This document shows positions 11,301-21,810 of a DNA stretch of 36,626 bases, one piece after another. A program made the position numbers and the translations under genes. Positions within the stretch are counted from its first letter, which is position 1. Each line of letters begins with the position of its first letter. Origin of the DNA: Tetrahymena elliotti 4EA (lineage: Eukaryota; Ciliophora; Oligohymenophorea; Hymenostomatida; Tetrahymenidae); the NCBI GenBank assembly GCA_000231825.2, contig JH720310.1, forward strand, positions 1,096,511 to 1,133,136, in the 5' to 3' direction. The notes below the pieces were generated by a model. That model made no database searches, had not been told where the DNA came from, and saw only the letters and a program-made list of their open reading frames with translations.

Positions 11301-13000
11301 CATTCAGAATGAGTTGAACAATTTAAAGAAGGAATAATTAAGTTAATGTTTATTTAAAAGAATTACTTTAAGTTTAAAAAAATGAAATGATATTTTAATA
11401 ATAATTTTCATTAAATAATAATTAATTAATTAATTAGATTATAAAAGAATATGTGAGAAATGACTTTTAAGTGAGAGATAGAGAAGTTTAGAGAAGAACT
11501 TTCTCTTATGATAGTTTATAAATTAAAGACTAAATAGATGAGTGTGCTAAGCATTATATAGAAGAAAATATTGAAGAATTATGCTAAAAAGGATGGTTTA
11601 ATGATCTAATTTAGTTAGATTATTAGAATTAATTGGTTTAATTTAAAAATAGTTTTGTGATACCTAGTCGAACTAGTTTAAAGACTATTAATCAGCAAAA
11701 TAATCCCCATAGTTTTTAGAATAGAGCTTATTCTCTACAAAATTAATTGTCAAATATCAAAATAAATTATTAAAAAGTAAAAAATTCCACAGTAAATATG
11801 CCAGAAAGCTAAAATATGAATACTTATTATGAGCTAAACCCATTTGACAAATCAAGTGTTCATATAAAGTCTAATAATAACTTTTAGCATGCATTTTCAG
11901 GATATAATGATGAATATTCTTAGAGTTTTCAAGCTTTTAACATTAACAAAAAAGTATAATTTTCGATAAACTCTTTGTAAGAAAATTTAAATGACGAGAA
12001 TTTGGCTACTGATAACAAATCTATTTAAGTTTAGAAGTGCTAATCTTAGTAAATTATTAATTTTAACAATAACTAAATAGGAGTTCACAATTATCTATAG
12101 AATAATGGAGAACAAAGCAACTTCAATATTACTCCATCTAATAGATAAAGGCAGCATTCTAATTATTCAGAAAAATAATCTTCTCCTAAATCTACTACTA
12201 ATAATAATATCTTTGTTAATGTTAATAGTGCAAATTATTATCATCAAAATAATAGATAAAATAGCTTAACCAATTAATCTAATTAAGGATATTAATGCCA
12301 TAGTCCATAAGCACAAACAAATAATTATTGCTATAATGACTATTAAAAATATACTAGCATTGATTCTTCAAGGCAGATAACTAATTAAGATACTTTCTCT
12401 TAAGTTACTTATTAGAATACTAATTATGAAAATCAACACAATGGTAGAAATAAGAGTTTATCAAAATCAGCTAATTAAAATGATCAGCAATAAAAATAAA
12501 AAGAATAAATCTTTACAAGATAAAATATCAAAAGAAATACCATGAAATCTGACATTTACAATAAAAAGAAATCAAGTACTCCAAAGATGCTCAGCAAATA
12601 ATTTAGTAGTGTCTGCTAAAAATAAACAAATGAAGCACTGATTAAATAATTAAAAGAATTGGTTTAAATACCTCAAATTTTTAATACTTAACAAGAAAAC
12701 CTTGAGTTTGATATTCTCAAAAACTATTAATTTTATATGCCACATAATAACTATGAGAGAGTAATCTTGAACTACACAGTCTTCATGAGGAAAATATAAG
12801 CAAATTAATCAAACTAAAATACTAAGAAAAGCAGTCAAAATAATAAACTCATCAGTATCGTTAAATCTCAAATGCAAAATAAAAATGATGACAAAAAATC
12901 AATACAATTCTACACAAATCTACTTAAATAAAATGCATTAGAAAGCAAATTACAATCATCTCATAATGAAGAAAACAATAAAAATAATACAACATAATGA
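8392..13000 (+). CDS. Cyclic-nucleotide-type K+ channel with C-terminal CCHC zinc knuckle
   Basis: Exons 8392-10559, 10674-11136 and 11438-13000 (introns 114 and 301 bp, GT-AG) join in frame to about 1,397 aa. ATG 8392 is the first after an in-frame TGA at 8347; ATGs at 8449 and 8473 are alternatives. Residues 1 to about 365 are polar. Membrane segments S1-S6 lie at roughly 379-640, with the K+ selectivity filter TVGYGD (GYG 602-604) before S6. A C-linker and a cyclic-nucleotide-binding domain follow (about 720-830, with the YRPGQKI and KGSQFGEIQFFTG loops). A zinc knuckle C-x2-C-x4-H-x4-C (Cys853, Cys856, His861, Cys866) comes next, then a long Asn/Gln-rich tail ending at TGA 12998. The architecture is that of EAG/HCN/CNG-type channels of the cell or ciliary membrane. 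The presumed S4 has very few basic residues, so strong voltage sensing is doubtful. Splice sites were chosen because they restore the CNBD and the post-knuckle segment. The 301-bp intron is the less certain. Confidence 0.85.
10560..10673 (+). other. Intron 1 of the K+ channel gene
   Basis: The donor is AA/GTAACT and the acceptor AACAG/A. Reading through would hit TGA near 10655. Removing 114 nt joins LFK to MNFSESIIQKT at the start of the nucleotide-binding domain, as expected for this family. Confidence 0.8.
11137..11437 (+). other. Intron 2 of the K+ channel gene (long, partly open)
   Basis: The donor is AAA/GTAATT just after LQQDKYK, and the acceptor is TTAATTAG. The frame stays open for about 80 codons into the intron before TGA 11383, so retention would add a truncated tail. 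Removal joins the segment after the zinc knuckle to a basic stretch (VRDREVQRRTFSYDS), which fits a conserved linker better. Confidence 0.6.
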
Positions 13001-13764
13001 AAATATTAATTTTTTTCCTTTATAATCACCAAAAATTGATTATTGCATGACATTTAGCAATGTAGTGGATATAAATAGTAATGATAATAATGAAATCGAT
13101 AATAATAAATAGAAATAATATTAACTTTGATTTCATTAATCTATTTCTTAGTTTGGAAATTATTGCAGAATAGATTTGAACTACTGGGAGATTGATTGCT
13201 CATGATTTCAAAATAAATTATAACATGTCAAAGTCTTTATATCCCAAAAAGTATCATTTTAATATAATTCCTATGTAATACATATATAATTATTTTGTAA
13301 TTTATCTAACACCAAATAAAAAATATTATTTCTTTGAATTAGAAAGAATTTAAATAAACACTTATTTTTTCAAATATAAATTTGAATCATCTTTCGAAAT
13401 TTCCTATTGCCTAAAATTTTAATTTTGTAAAATAAAAAAATTTTAAATCTTGAGATAAGTATTTAAATATTCTTTCAAAAAATAATTAAAAATATTGAAT
13501 AAAGTTTAAAATAATAAAGATTTATTCTACTGGGTCACTGAATTGTGGAATATTTACTATTTTATTTAAATCATCTTTCAATCATTTTAACTTTAAATTG
13601 AATAAAATAAAAATTTAAAATTAAATAATATAAATATTTGTTAAATTTTTTTAAGAAGTAAATTCTTTTATAAAAAGTTTAAAAATTGAAAGTAAAAAAT
13701 ATTTAATTATTGATTTTTGTTAATTATTAATAAAGTTAATTATTTGGGTAAAGAAAAAAGTAAA
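13001..13764. other. Intergenic stretch between channel and GTPase genes
   Basis: This is AT-rich sequence with no recognisable gene or RNA. It probably holds the channel gene's 3' UTR and the promoter of the GTPase gene. Confidence 0.6.
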
Positions 13765-14360
13765 ATGATATAAACTAATCATACAATAAAGATGCATACT
13801 ATTGGACAATAACATACTGGAAAAACTTCAATTATTTGTCGTTATCTTGGTTTAAAAAATAATAGATAGAAACGAGGAACTGAGTATTATTCGAAGAATC
13901 TTAAAATTGTAAATTTTAAATAAACAAAGACTAATATTCTTTGCTTTACTATAATAAAATTATTTTTTTTATTAAAAATATTAATTAATACTAGTAAAGA
14001 AAGAAAATCAAAATAGAATATTCTGATAGTGTGGGTGGGGGAATGTTCTCTGTTATATCTTAGTTGTTTTATGAGTATAATTAAGGTTTTTTCCTTGTTT
14101 ACGATATTACTAATAGAGACTCTTTTGATAAATTATACAGTTTATACTAAACGACTTAATCAAAAAAGAAAATAAACTATGTATTTATACTTATTGGTAA
14201 CAAATGTGATTTGATTGAAGAAAGATAAGTTACTTATGAAGAGGCTGATGAATTTGCTAAATAAAATGGATTTGAATTTTTTGAAGTTTCTGCTAAAACT
14301 GGTTAAAACATTTAATTAGCTTGCGATTAACTTATTAACAGAATACTTTAAGTTTTTTGA
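13765..14360 (+). CDS. Rab/Ras-like small GTPase, atypical
   Basis: Two exons, 13765-13908 and 13995-14360, with an 86-bp intron (GTAAAT...CTAG), encode 169 aa. The G1 loop is GQQHTGKT (14-21). G3 is DSVG (59-62). The Rab-like segment GFFLVYDITNRDSFDKL follows. G4 is NKCD (117-120) and G5 is SAK (147-149). The fold and order are those of Rab GTPases, membrane-traffic switches that cycle GTP and GDP. Two key features are missing. Residue 63, normally the catalytic Gln of DTAGQ, is Gly. The protein ends LINRILQVF with no C-terminal cysteine for prenylation. It is also shorter than a usual Rab (about 200 aa). It may therefore be a slow-hydrolysing, non-lipidated Rab-like protein, or a gene losing function. 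ATG 13765 was preferred to 13792 because it supplies the first beta strand. Confidence 0.82.
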
Positions 14361-14781
14361 AATACATTTTCATTGAAAATATTATTTTAAATTTTAATAA
14401 ATATTAATGTTGATTTGTTATTTATTCTTATTTAGACTAATTATTTAAATAAATTTTATTCTAAATAAACTTGTTTTTAAAATTAATATTGCTAAAAAAT
14501 AAATAATAAAAATATCGACTTTAGACTCACTTATTTATGTTCCCCCTTCTCTATTTAAAATTTATAAAAATTATTCCATGGGATTTATCTATTTTTAATC
14601 TTTTATTTTTATGATTGAATATTCAAAATAATAGTTTCCTTATTAAGATTTTTAAAAATGTTTAATGAATTCTATTTAAAATTATTTTACAAAATATTTA
14701 AAAAATCAAATTTCATTTAAGATTCTTTTCCAAAAAATTGAAAAAATAAATTCTTTTGGTTTTTGATTATTTTTAATTAAC
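14361..14781. other. Intergenic AT-rich stretch
   Basis: Nothing recognised in about 420 bp following the GTPase stop codon. Confidence 0.6.
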
Positions 14782-14899
14782 ATGAATGACAAATTTATTT
14801 CAGATGAAGATGATATGGTTTACTTAAAAAAATATTTATTTTAAGAATCAAATTATTTAGTTTGCTCTGAGCGATTTTAGGATCCTGTTATCTATTTAG
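14782..14899 (+). other. Candidate short coding exon, unassigned
   Basis: An ATG opens 39 codons of acidic, protein-like sequence (begins MNDKFISDEDDMVYLKKYLF) up to a good donor (TTAG/GTAATT at 14900). A 44-bp intron ending AAAG at 14943 would continue the frame as ATVATVSQIIKWH, open to TGA 15390. That continuation overlaps the start of the membrane-protein frame at 15031 in another register. It may be a small separate gene or a remnant. No family was recognised. Confidence 0.25.
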
Positions 14900-15030
14900 G
14901 TAATTTTATCATTATTTTTACATCTTTATAAAAACTTTTAAAGCTACTGTTGCTACAGTTTCTCAGATTATAAAATGGCATATTACATTTCATAGTAATT
15001 TAGTGATTTTTCTATATTTATATTTAATTT

Positions 15031-17346
15031 ATGTCAAATAACTAAAATAACTTAAATTTACATTCTAATTTTGCATCGATATCTTTAAAATCAATATCTA
15101 AAATATTTCGAGAAAATCCTACAAGTTTGAGAGCTGCTAATTAATCTTTTCTTAAAACTAGCAGGGCAAATTTCTTTAGAAAAATCATATCATTGCAAAA
15201 ATTAAAGATGTCAAGGTCTTCATTAATGTGATTCAGAATTTTTTTCTTCTGTTTTTAATTCAATTATTTGCTTTGTTCAGATTTCTTCCTTTTTTTGCAA
15301 CATCTTTTTTTAGTTTGAAAATAATATTCAATTTAATAAATAATAATAAAAATAATTAACCTCATGCTAAATAGAATTTTTTGAGCTTTTGATGTCGTTT
15401 CTTTATCATTGATTGCTTTTAACTTTTTAATACAATCATTCATATTTTCATCTTGCTATTTGGTTTAATTAATTAAGCATAATTTATAAAAATTTTCATT
15501 CTATTTGGAGAATATCTTATCATAAGGGCTATTACTTTACGATTATTTACCACTCATTACTTCTATCTCATTTATTTCTTCATCTTGCTTTGCTATTTCT
15601 TCAGTATCTTCTTTCTATAATTTTGTTTATTCTGATTATTAAGTTTATAGCTACAGCTATAATGAGGGTTAATTGTACTATAATTTGTCTTTCTACTATT
15701 CTTTAGAAGTAGATTATTATATTCCTATCATTTATAAATAATTTTATTGGTATAGATTTTTCAAAAACAGCATGATAAAATCCTTCTTTATTGAAGATTT
15801 AGAAACAGATTTTCCAATTATGCCCAGTATCATTAGAAGAGTAAAAACACTATTTACCTATGCAAAAACTTAGGGTAATGTTGGAAATTATATTTTTACC
15901 TATTATATCAATTCATCTGGATATATCATGACTTGGCTAAAGCAAGATATTCCAACACTTTCAGTAGTATATTTTCTGTCTAAACTTTAGTCTTGTTAAT
16001 TATATTCAATTGGAGAAGATAAGCTTGTTTATTATTATATTATTAACCCAGTTTTAACTGAACTAATTTGTTTTTAGGCTTTTATTCTTGAAAAAATTAA
16101 TTAATTAGCAATAGTATAAACATATGCATTTCTATAGTTAACCTAGACATCTTGAGTAGTTGTATTAAATTAAGAAGTATAAAGTTTGAGTCTTAAAACT
16201 GCATTTATTCCATTAATTATGCTATCGATTTATGTTTAATTAGCACAATTATCAGGGATAGTAGTCTTATATATGTCTAAATCTAAGCAACCATAACTAA
16301 ATATATTTAATTAGGTAAACAAGCTATCCTGAGTGTTTAGAGATAAAGTTTTGTTTTATACTTTTGAGAAATCAATGCATTTAAAGCCTTATAGACTGGG
16401 ATTTTTGCAATCAATTATATCAAGTAAGAGAGTTTATTTATCATTTCCATTAGATTAATAAAACTAAGCTATGTATACAATATAAGTTAAATTATTCTTT
16501 TCCTAAAGACTTTCTATGCTATGATTACTGTCATACTCAAATCTGAACCCAACTAAATCTTCACTTAGATTCATTTCTATGGTTTAATCGCTTATGAAGC
16601 TTTATGATCTAAAAGTAGGGTCTAATTAATTGGTTGCATATAGACATAAAATGTATATTAAATAAGTGGCAGAGGTTACCAACACAACCAAAGTTAGAAA
16701 AATGCCTAAAATAGTACCCTTTTTAACCTATTGACTACCAATATTAAAAAAAAATGAAGATGAAAATAAATCGAATTTTAAGCAATTCATTTTATTTCAG
16801 CCGTATTTGATAGATGGCTTAAAATAATCTTTTGTTACTTCTACTATTAATTACTTTCAATATTTCTATGAGTTAATACTTATTTTATTATTTCAATAAT
16901 TATTATTGGCTTTTACTATTATTTATTTATTAATCAACTTTTGTTTTAAAAGTGCTTTCATATGGTTTTGTCATTTAACATACAATAAATTTGATAGCCT
17001 TAGCATGAATTGTCATATATGTGTAAAATTAAGAAGAGTTTTATTTTAACTAAACAATATTATATATAGGTAGGTAGAATCCTAAGATTCTTGCCTAAGC
17101 TTCAGGCTATATATTACAGGTGTAATTTCAATTTTATCATTTAGAGTAAAAAATTCTTTGAGGGTTTATAAGTTTATGATTTTTGAGATATGTTATTTTG
17201 ATCTTATATTTTTGAAACAAAGTTTTTTAAGTTAATTTGAAGCTATTTTTAGAATCACATAGAAAATAAATTTTTATGGATTGATATCGACGTTTTCAAA
17301 ACCTGTTTCCAACTTAATGAAAGTCACTATATATATTGAACCATGA
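15031..17346 (+). pseudogene. Membrane sensor-like protein reading frame broken by seven TGA codons
   Basis: From ATG 15031 a single frame runs about 770 codons to TGA 17344 without a frameshift. It is interrupted by TGA at 15229, 15316, 15382, 16153, 16330, 16522 and 16732. The N-terminus is basic and cytoplasmic-like (NQSFLKTSRANFFRKIISLQ). A hydrophobic region is followed by a large Tyr/Ser-rich, probably extracellular domain (SYSYNEGQLYYNLSFYYSLE; LETDFPIMPSIIRRVKTLF; SSGYIMTWLKQDIPTL). A strong membrane segment (ILILLFQQLLLAFTIIYLLI) lies near 16885-16940, then a further hydrophobic tail. The layout resembles large ciliate membrane proteins with an extracellular Cache-like ligand domain; this is an impression, not a database match. 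Several TGAs sit where Gln (TAA) or Trp (TGG) would be natural. TGAs 15316 and 15382 could be bypassed by unusual introns, the others hardly. Probably a recent pseudogene. Confidence 0.6.
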
Positions 17347-17566
17347 ATAGGTGAAAGAAAAAAAAATAGAGAAGACTAAATCACTGTAAAGATAATGAAT
17401 GTTGATAATGATTTGAGTAAGATTATTTTTACAAAAGAATCATTCTTTAGAGAATTTAACATCACATAATTTTGTTGGGTCTCTTCTAAATAGATTACTC
17501 AGAATGAATTAATGATTATTTTGTATATTTTATTTTTCTGTAATTTTATTTTAAGATAATATCAGC
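17347..17566. other. Open but unassigned stretch after the broken membrane gene
   Basis: The frame of the preceding pseudogene stays open past its TGA (NVDNDLSKIIFTKESFFREF) up to the LRR-gene fragment. This could be the true C-terminus if TGA 17344 is yet another acquired stop. No domain was recognised. Confidence 0.3.
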
Positions 17567-17665
17567 ACGATAATAGCAAGTTTGCAATATTCTTTGCTTT
17601 TATTGAAGATGTTGCAAAAATCAAAATATCAAAGAAATTATCATTAACTTCTCTTTGACATAATA
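17567..17665 (+). pseudogene. Fragment of a third LRR-like paralogue
   Basis: About 100 bp match the 3' part of the two intact paralogues downstream (compare 22917-23016): DNSKFAIFFAFIEDVAK, then the equivalent of NIKEIIINF. One A is missing from the homopolymer after GATGTTGCAAAA, shifting the frame. Just downstream, the sequence switches to the block that also precedes the intact copies. The fragment marks a deletion or recombination breakpoint in a former tandem array. Confidence 0.75.
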
Positions 17666-18174
17666 TAAATGCTAGCAAAAATGTGAATTTTGAAAATAAA
17701 AATGAATTAATATTAGATTTATTCCTAATCTTTAGTTTCAAGCAATAAATTTTTAGAAAGAATTTAAATCCTATCACTGGCTAAAAATAGAAATAATTTT
17801 ATATTTTGTCTTGATAAATGTCACCTAAGCGCATTTGAATCTGAAATTCAAAGTGTTTAGAACTAATCATATTGCTTTTGATGAATTACAATTTTTTATT
17901 ACATAAGTTAAAATTATCTCTTTTGGATTACATGAAATTTATGATTATTAATCCATTCTAAATTGAGAATATAAATAAGAAGTATTTTATTTATTGAAAA
18001 ACACTTATTTGAGAAACTTTTATTTTATTTATCAAAAATTTTCTAATGATCACAGACTTCCTATCACAATTAATTACAAAAGGATTTTCTACATATTAAA
18101 CAATCATTTACTACTTCACTTGATAATTAATTAATATTTAAGAAAAGATAAAAATCATCTAAGCAAAATAAAAA
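17666..18174 (+). repeat. Upstream block duplicated before both LRR-like paralogues (copy 1)
   Basis: This block is similar to about 21228-21810, sharing for example GAAAATAAAAATGAATTAAT and GAGAAACTTTTATTTTAT. Both copies end in AAAATAAAAAATGAAG at the start codon. It probably contains the promoter and 5' UTR carried along in the gene duplication. Confidence 0.7.
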
Positions 18175-19551
18175 ATGAAGATAAGCTTATTCGATACAAC
18201 TGTCAAGGATTACTAAAGTTTTTTCAAGGCAAAACCTGATAAAGTTGACAATATTGATATCTACCTTTCTAAAGTCAATTTTTCTGAGGAAAATGGATTC
18301 AGCTTACTCCTTTAGCAGCTTTCTATTTATGAGAACACTAAATAGATTTCTTTGAGATTGAAAGAACAATAAATAGAAACTGAAGAAATCCAATCACTTT
18401 CTAAAGTTATTGCCCAATTTAAGAAGCTACAAATAGTTAAATTGTCTATTGAAGAAAAAGTATTATCAGCTGAAGAATATTAGGCTTTATTTACTTCCAT
18501 TAGTATTAATTCTACCATTTAATAAGTAGAGATCACTAGTGCATAATAAGAATTAGACTCAGAATAATGCTAAGCTATAGCTACTTGCTTGATTAAATCA
18601 AAATCTTTGAATAAATTAAAATTCAAAATAGGAAGCTAAGGACAAATTTTGTATGGTATAATTGGAAAAAAAGAAAAGGACATAATGATGACACTTGAAG
18701 ATCTTAGCTTAAAAACCAAAAACGAACTCATTGCTCTAATTACTCCTTTCGTTTCATTTAAAAGATTAGAAAGATTAAAATTTGAAACAAATAGATTAAA
18801 AATAAGCGATTCTTAAGTAAATCTCAATATACTTTTAAGCTTATTGAATGAAATAGAATTATTTTAAGTCTAATAAGCTCAATAACCAAAATCTAATGAA
18901 CCAAATGAAAAAAAATAAGAAGTATTCAAATATTTTGAGTATTTTGAATTAATATCAACTGGCTAAATTTATATCATCAAACAAAATTCTCAGACATTAT
19001 AAATTGAAATAGAAAATTAATTTGTTAAATTTGGTTTAAACTTGTCTCCATTAACTAAATTTTAGAACATCGAAAATCTAGTATTCAAAATATTTGCAGG
19101 AGAATTCAATATTTAAAAAGATTAAGTTGAAGAGATAACGAAGATCTTGTCAAAAGTAAGATCATTTGAATTAGAGTTGAATAAAACTGATGAAAGTAAA
19201 GAGATCAAAAATTTCATTGAAAAAGTGTCTTAGCTTGAAAATCTTGATAAAATAAAGCTTAATCTTAAACAAGAGTAAGACCTTAGAAAATTTGATGTAT
19301 TCACTGACTTCCTTGATGGTGTTGCAAAAAATTAAAATATCAAAGAAATTATCATTAACTTCTCTTTGATATAATATCCAATTGATTTTAAGAAGTTTGC
19401 ACAAAAACTTAAAGAAATGAAAAGCTTCTAAAAAATTGCAATTGAATATGAATAAAAATAATAAGTTGAAAACAGTCTCTTTCCTAAAATCTAAGCATTT
19501 AAATCTGAATATACTATCCAGTAACTTCTAGATGAAAAAAGTTAACCTTGA
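18175..19551 (+). CDS. Divergent LRR-like protein, paralogue 1
   Basis: A single exon of 458 codons from an A-rich ATG context to TGA 19549. The protein is built of loosely repeated units of about 25-30 residues with a helix then a strand, for example LDSEQCQAIATCLIKSKSLN followed by KLKF, and SLSKVIAQFKKLQIVKL. This is the pattern of ribonuclease-inhibitor-type leucine-rich repeats in a much diverged form. There is no signal peptide or membrane segment, so it is probably cytosolic and protein-binding. It ends EKSQP. The next gene but one segment downstream is a close paralogue of nearly equal length, and a fragment of a third lies upstream, so this is a local tandem family. Molecular function is unknown. 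Confidence is high for the gene and moderate for the LRR assignment. Confidence 0.85.
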
Positions 19552-19740
19552 AATAATTTTATTTTCAATATATTAATACATGCAATTTAAACAAATTAAC
19601 GAATTTTTTATATTACTTTTACACTAAAATTTATAGTTTGTGTTTTCTATTTTCATCTTTGTCTAACAAATAATCCTTTTGTTTCTTATTAATATTTTTT
19701 ATTCTTAAATTAAATTTTTTAATCAACCTAACATGTCCTC

Positions 19741-19787
19741 CCTCCATTATTATTTCATAACTAAAAAAATATTTAAAAATAATCGTT
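19741..19787. repeat. 47-bp repeat, copy 1
   Basis: CCTCCATTATTATTTCATAA and the following 27 bases, ending AATCGTT, recur exactly at 19929-19975. They recur with a few changes at 23293-23340, after paralogue 2. The segment is probably part of the duplicated 3' flank. Confidence 0.8.
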
Positions 19788-19903
19788 CCATTTTCACTTA
19801 GTAAATTAGTTATAAAATTTGATAGATATAATATGTATTTAATAATTGATAGCTAGTTACAGTATCATTGAACATATAAATAAAGATTTTGATAATTTTT
19901 CAA

Positions 19904-20002
19904 AAATTAAAAAAAAAAAAATTTTTTCCCTCCATTATTATTTCATAACTAAAAAAATATTTAAAAATAATCGTTATAAAATTAAAAAAAAAAAAATTTT
20001 TT
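19904..20002. repeat. 47-bp repeat, copy 2, bracketed by direct repeats (A13T6)
   Basis: The second copy of the 47-bp segment (19929-19975) sits between two identical stretches, AAATT followed by 13 A and 6 T, at 19904-19927 and 19979-20002, 75 bp apart. This looks like a templated duplication or insertion into an A/T tract, with the tract copied on both sides. Confidence 0.75.
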
Positions 20003-20343
20003 GACTTTTGAATTGTCATTTAATAAATTAATAATTTAATTTAAATAAAAATGTTTGTGCAACGAATTTCATAAATTTTAAATAAAAATTAATAGATTTT
20101 CATAACGGTACTTTAATGTTACTTTTTTTACAAAATTTATTTATTTGAATTATAATTTGAGCAATAAAGTATTTTAATAGCTTTCTTTTGAAAATACTAT
20201 TATTTTTAGTATGATATCTTTATAATTTAAATTTACAAATGTCTATTATTTTTAATCCTAAATAACTCTTATTGCTAAATTCATTTGTTAGCTCAGTTTT
20301 AATTTTATTTTTTAAATAAATCTCTCTTGTAAGAAGGATTTTA

Positions 20344-20832
20344 TCATCTCATAGCTTTAAATCTAATATAAATATTTTTAATGAAGATTTGTTTTCTTAA
20401 AGCTTGCTGTTTAAACATTTTATCATTATTCCCTACTCTTTCATTTTATTTTAGCTTTCTTATAGAATACCACTAAATCCAGTCAAATTTAAAAATTTTT
20501 TATTTTTTCTACATAAAGCTAAACAGGTTTAACGTAAATATTAAATCCTTATTCCCTTACTTTCTATATAGGATCTTAAATTAAATAAATTCCTGAGCTA
20601 ACAATTTCTATTCTTTGTTTCTAGTTATTACAAAAGGTATTTAGTATTTCTCATAGTCTATCTTTAGGTTTACATAATTTTTAGAAACAAAATTGATTTC
20701 TGATATTTACTTATTTTATTTTAAATTAAGGGAATTGTAAAATGGGATTCTATGATTGTTTGTTCTATTTAACTAGTTCTTTATCTCTTTCGTTTTGATC
20801 TACTTCTGCTTAGATAAATATTTCTTTTTTAA
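20344..20832 (-). pseudogene. Possible coding remnant on the minus strand, unassigned
   Basis: On the minus strand 163 codons are open between two TGAs, with protein-like composition (IDYEKYQIPFVITRNKEQKL, FDWIQWYSIRKLKQNERVGN). There is no suitable ATG at the beginning, so it would need an upstream exon or is a remnant. An overlapping frame from an ATG near 20847 is also open for about 165 codons, which shows how permissive this DNA is. No family was recognised, and chance cannot be excluded. Confidence 0.3.
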
Positions 20833-20849
20833 TCAGCTTTTACCATAAA

Positions 20850-21227
20850 TACTTTTTAATTTTCTTATTATGTTTAATTTTTAATAAAAATGCTAGGTTC
20901 GAAACCTATCCTAATTAATTTTTTATATTTAGTCATTTATGGTGATAAAATACAAAAAACTTTAATATTTTATTTTATTATTCTTGATCTAACAATTAAG
21001 AACAAAAAAAAAATACTTCAACTAGGTAACTAGCAATAGATTTATTTAATCTTACTTTTTGATAAAAAGTAATATACTTTAAGAAAGAATTTAAATACTC
21101 TACCTTACTTTAAATAGAATTAATTTAGATTTTAAATTATTAGGAGATGAATTATACCAAAATTAATAGTACTTAGAAATTTAAATTCCAATTGTTAAAT
21201 TAATCAAATTATATTTGACTCGCTAGT
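20850..21227. other. Intergenic AT-rich stretch
   Basis: Contains an isolated TAGGTTCGAAACCTA palindrome near 20894-20908 that resembles a tRNA T-arm but has no tRNA body. Nothing else was recognised. Confidence 0.55.
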
Positions 21228-21810
21228 AGTAAAAATGTAAATTTGGAAAATAAAAATGAATTAATATTAGATTTATTCCTAATCTTTGATTTCGAGCAAT
21301 ACATTTTTAGAAAGAAAATAAATCCTAACACTCATTAAAAATAGAAGTAATTTTATATTTTATGCAGATAAATATAACCTAAATGTATTTAAATATGAAA
21401 ATATAAACCCATACTGTTAAGAATTAATCAAATTATTTTTGTTTGACTCGCTTGTGAATTTGTAAAATAAATTTTAATTAATTTTATCTTTTTTGTTGCT
21501 TGAATAACTTTTTTATCTATTGGTTGATGAATTACAATTTTTTGTTAAATTTGTTAAAAATATCTTTTTTGGGTTACTTGAAATCAAAGATTATTAATCC
21601 CTCTCAATTGAGAAAATAAAATTATAAGTATTTTATTAAAAGAGAAACAAACACCAATTTGAGAAACTTTTATTTTATGATAGCAGGCTTTCTTTCTATC
21701 ATAATTAATTACAAAAGGATTTTTTGCATTTTAAATAGTCTTGTGCTACTTCACTTGATGATTAATTAGTATTTAAAAAAAGAGAAAAATAATCAAATCA
21801 AAATAAAAAA
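21228..21810 (+). repeat. Upstream block duplicated before both LRR-like paralogues (copy 2)
   Basis: Homologous to 17666-18174, with scattered small insertions and deletions. It probably carries the promoter and leader of paralogue 2. Confidence 0.7.

Larger units (their letters stand above)
19552..20343. other. Intergenic stretch with short repeated segment
   Basis: The 3' flank of paralogue 1 contains two of the three copies of a 47-bp segment (see the repeat entries) and otherwise nothing recognisable. Confidence 0.55.

Noticed and set aside
15031..17346. Genome-wide reading of TGA as an amino acid
   Set aside because: The four long intact genes have no internal TGA in more than 4,700 codons and all end at TGA, so TGA is the normal stop here.
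20894..20908. tRNA T-arm-like palindrome TAGGTTCGAAACCTA
   Set aside because: There is no D-arm, anticodon arm or acceptor stem within 80 bp on either strand.
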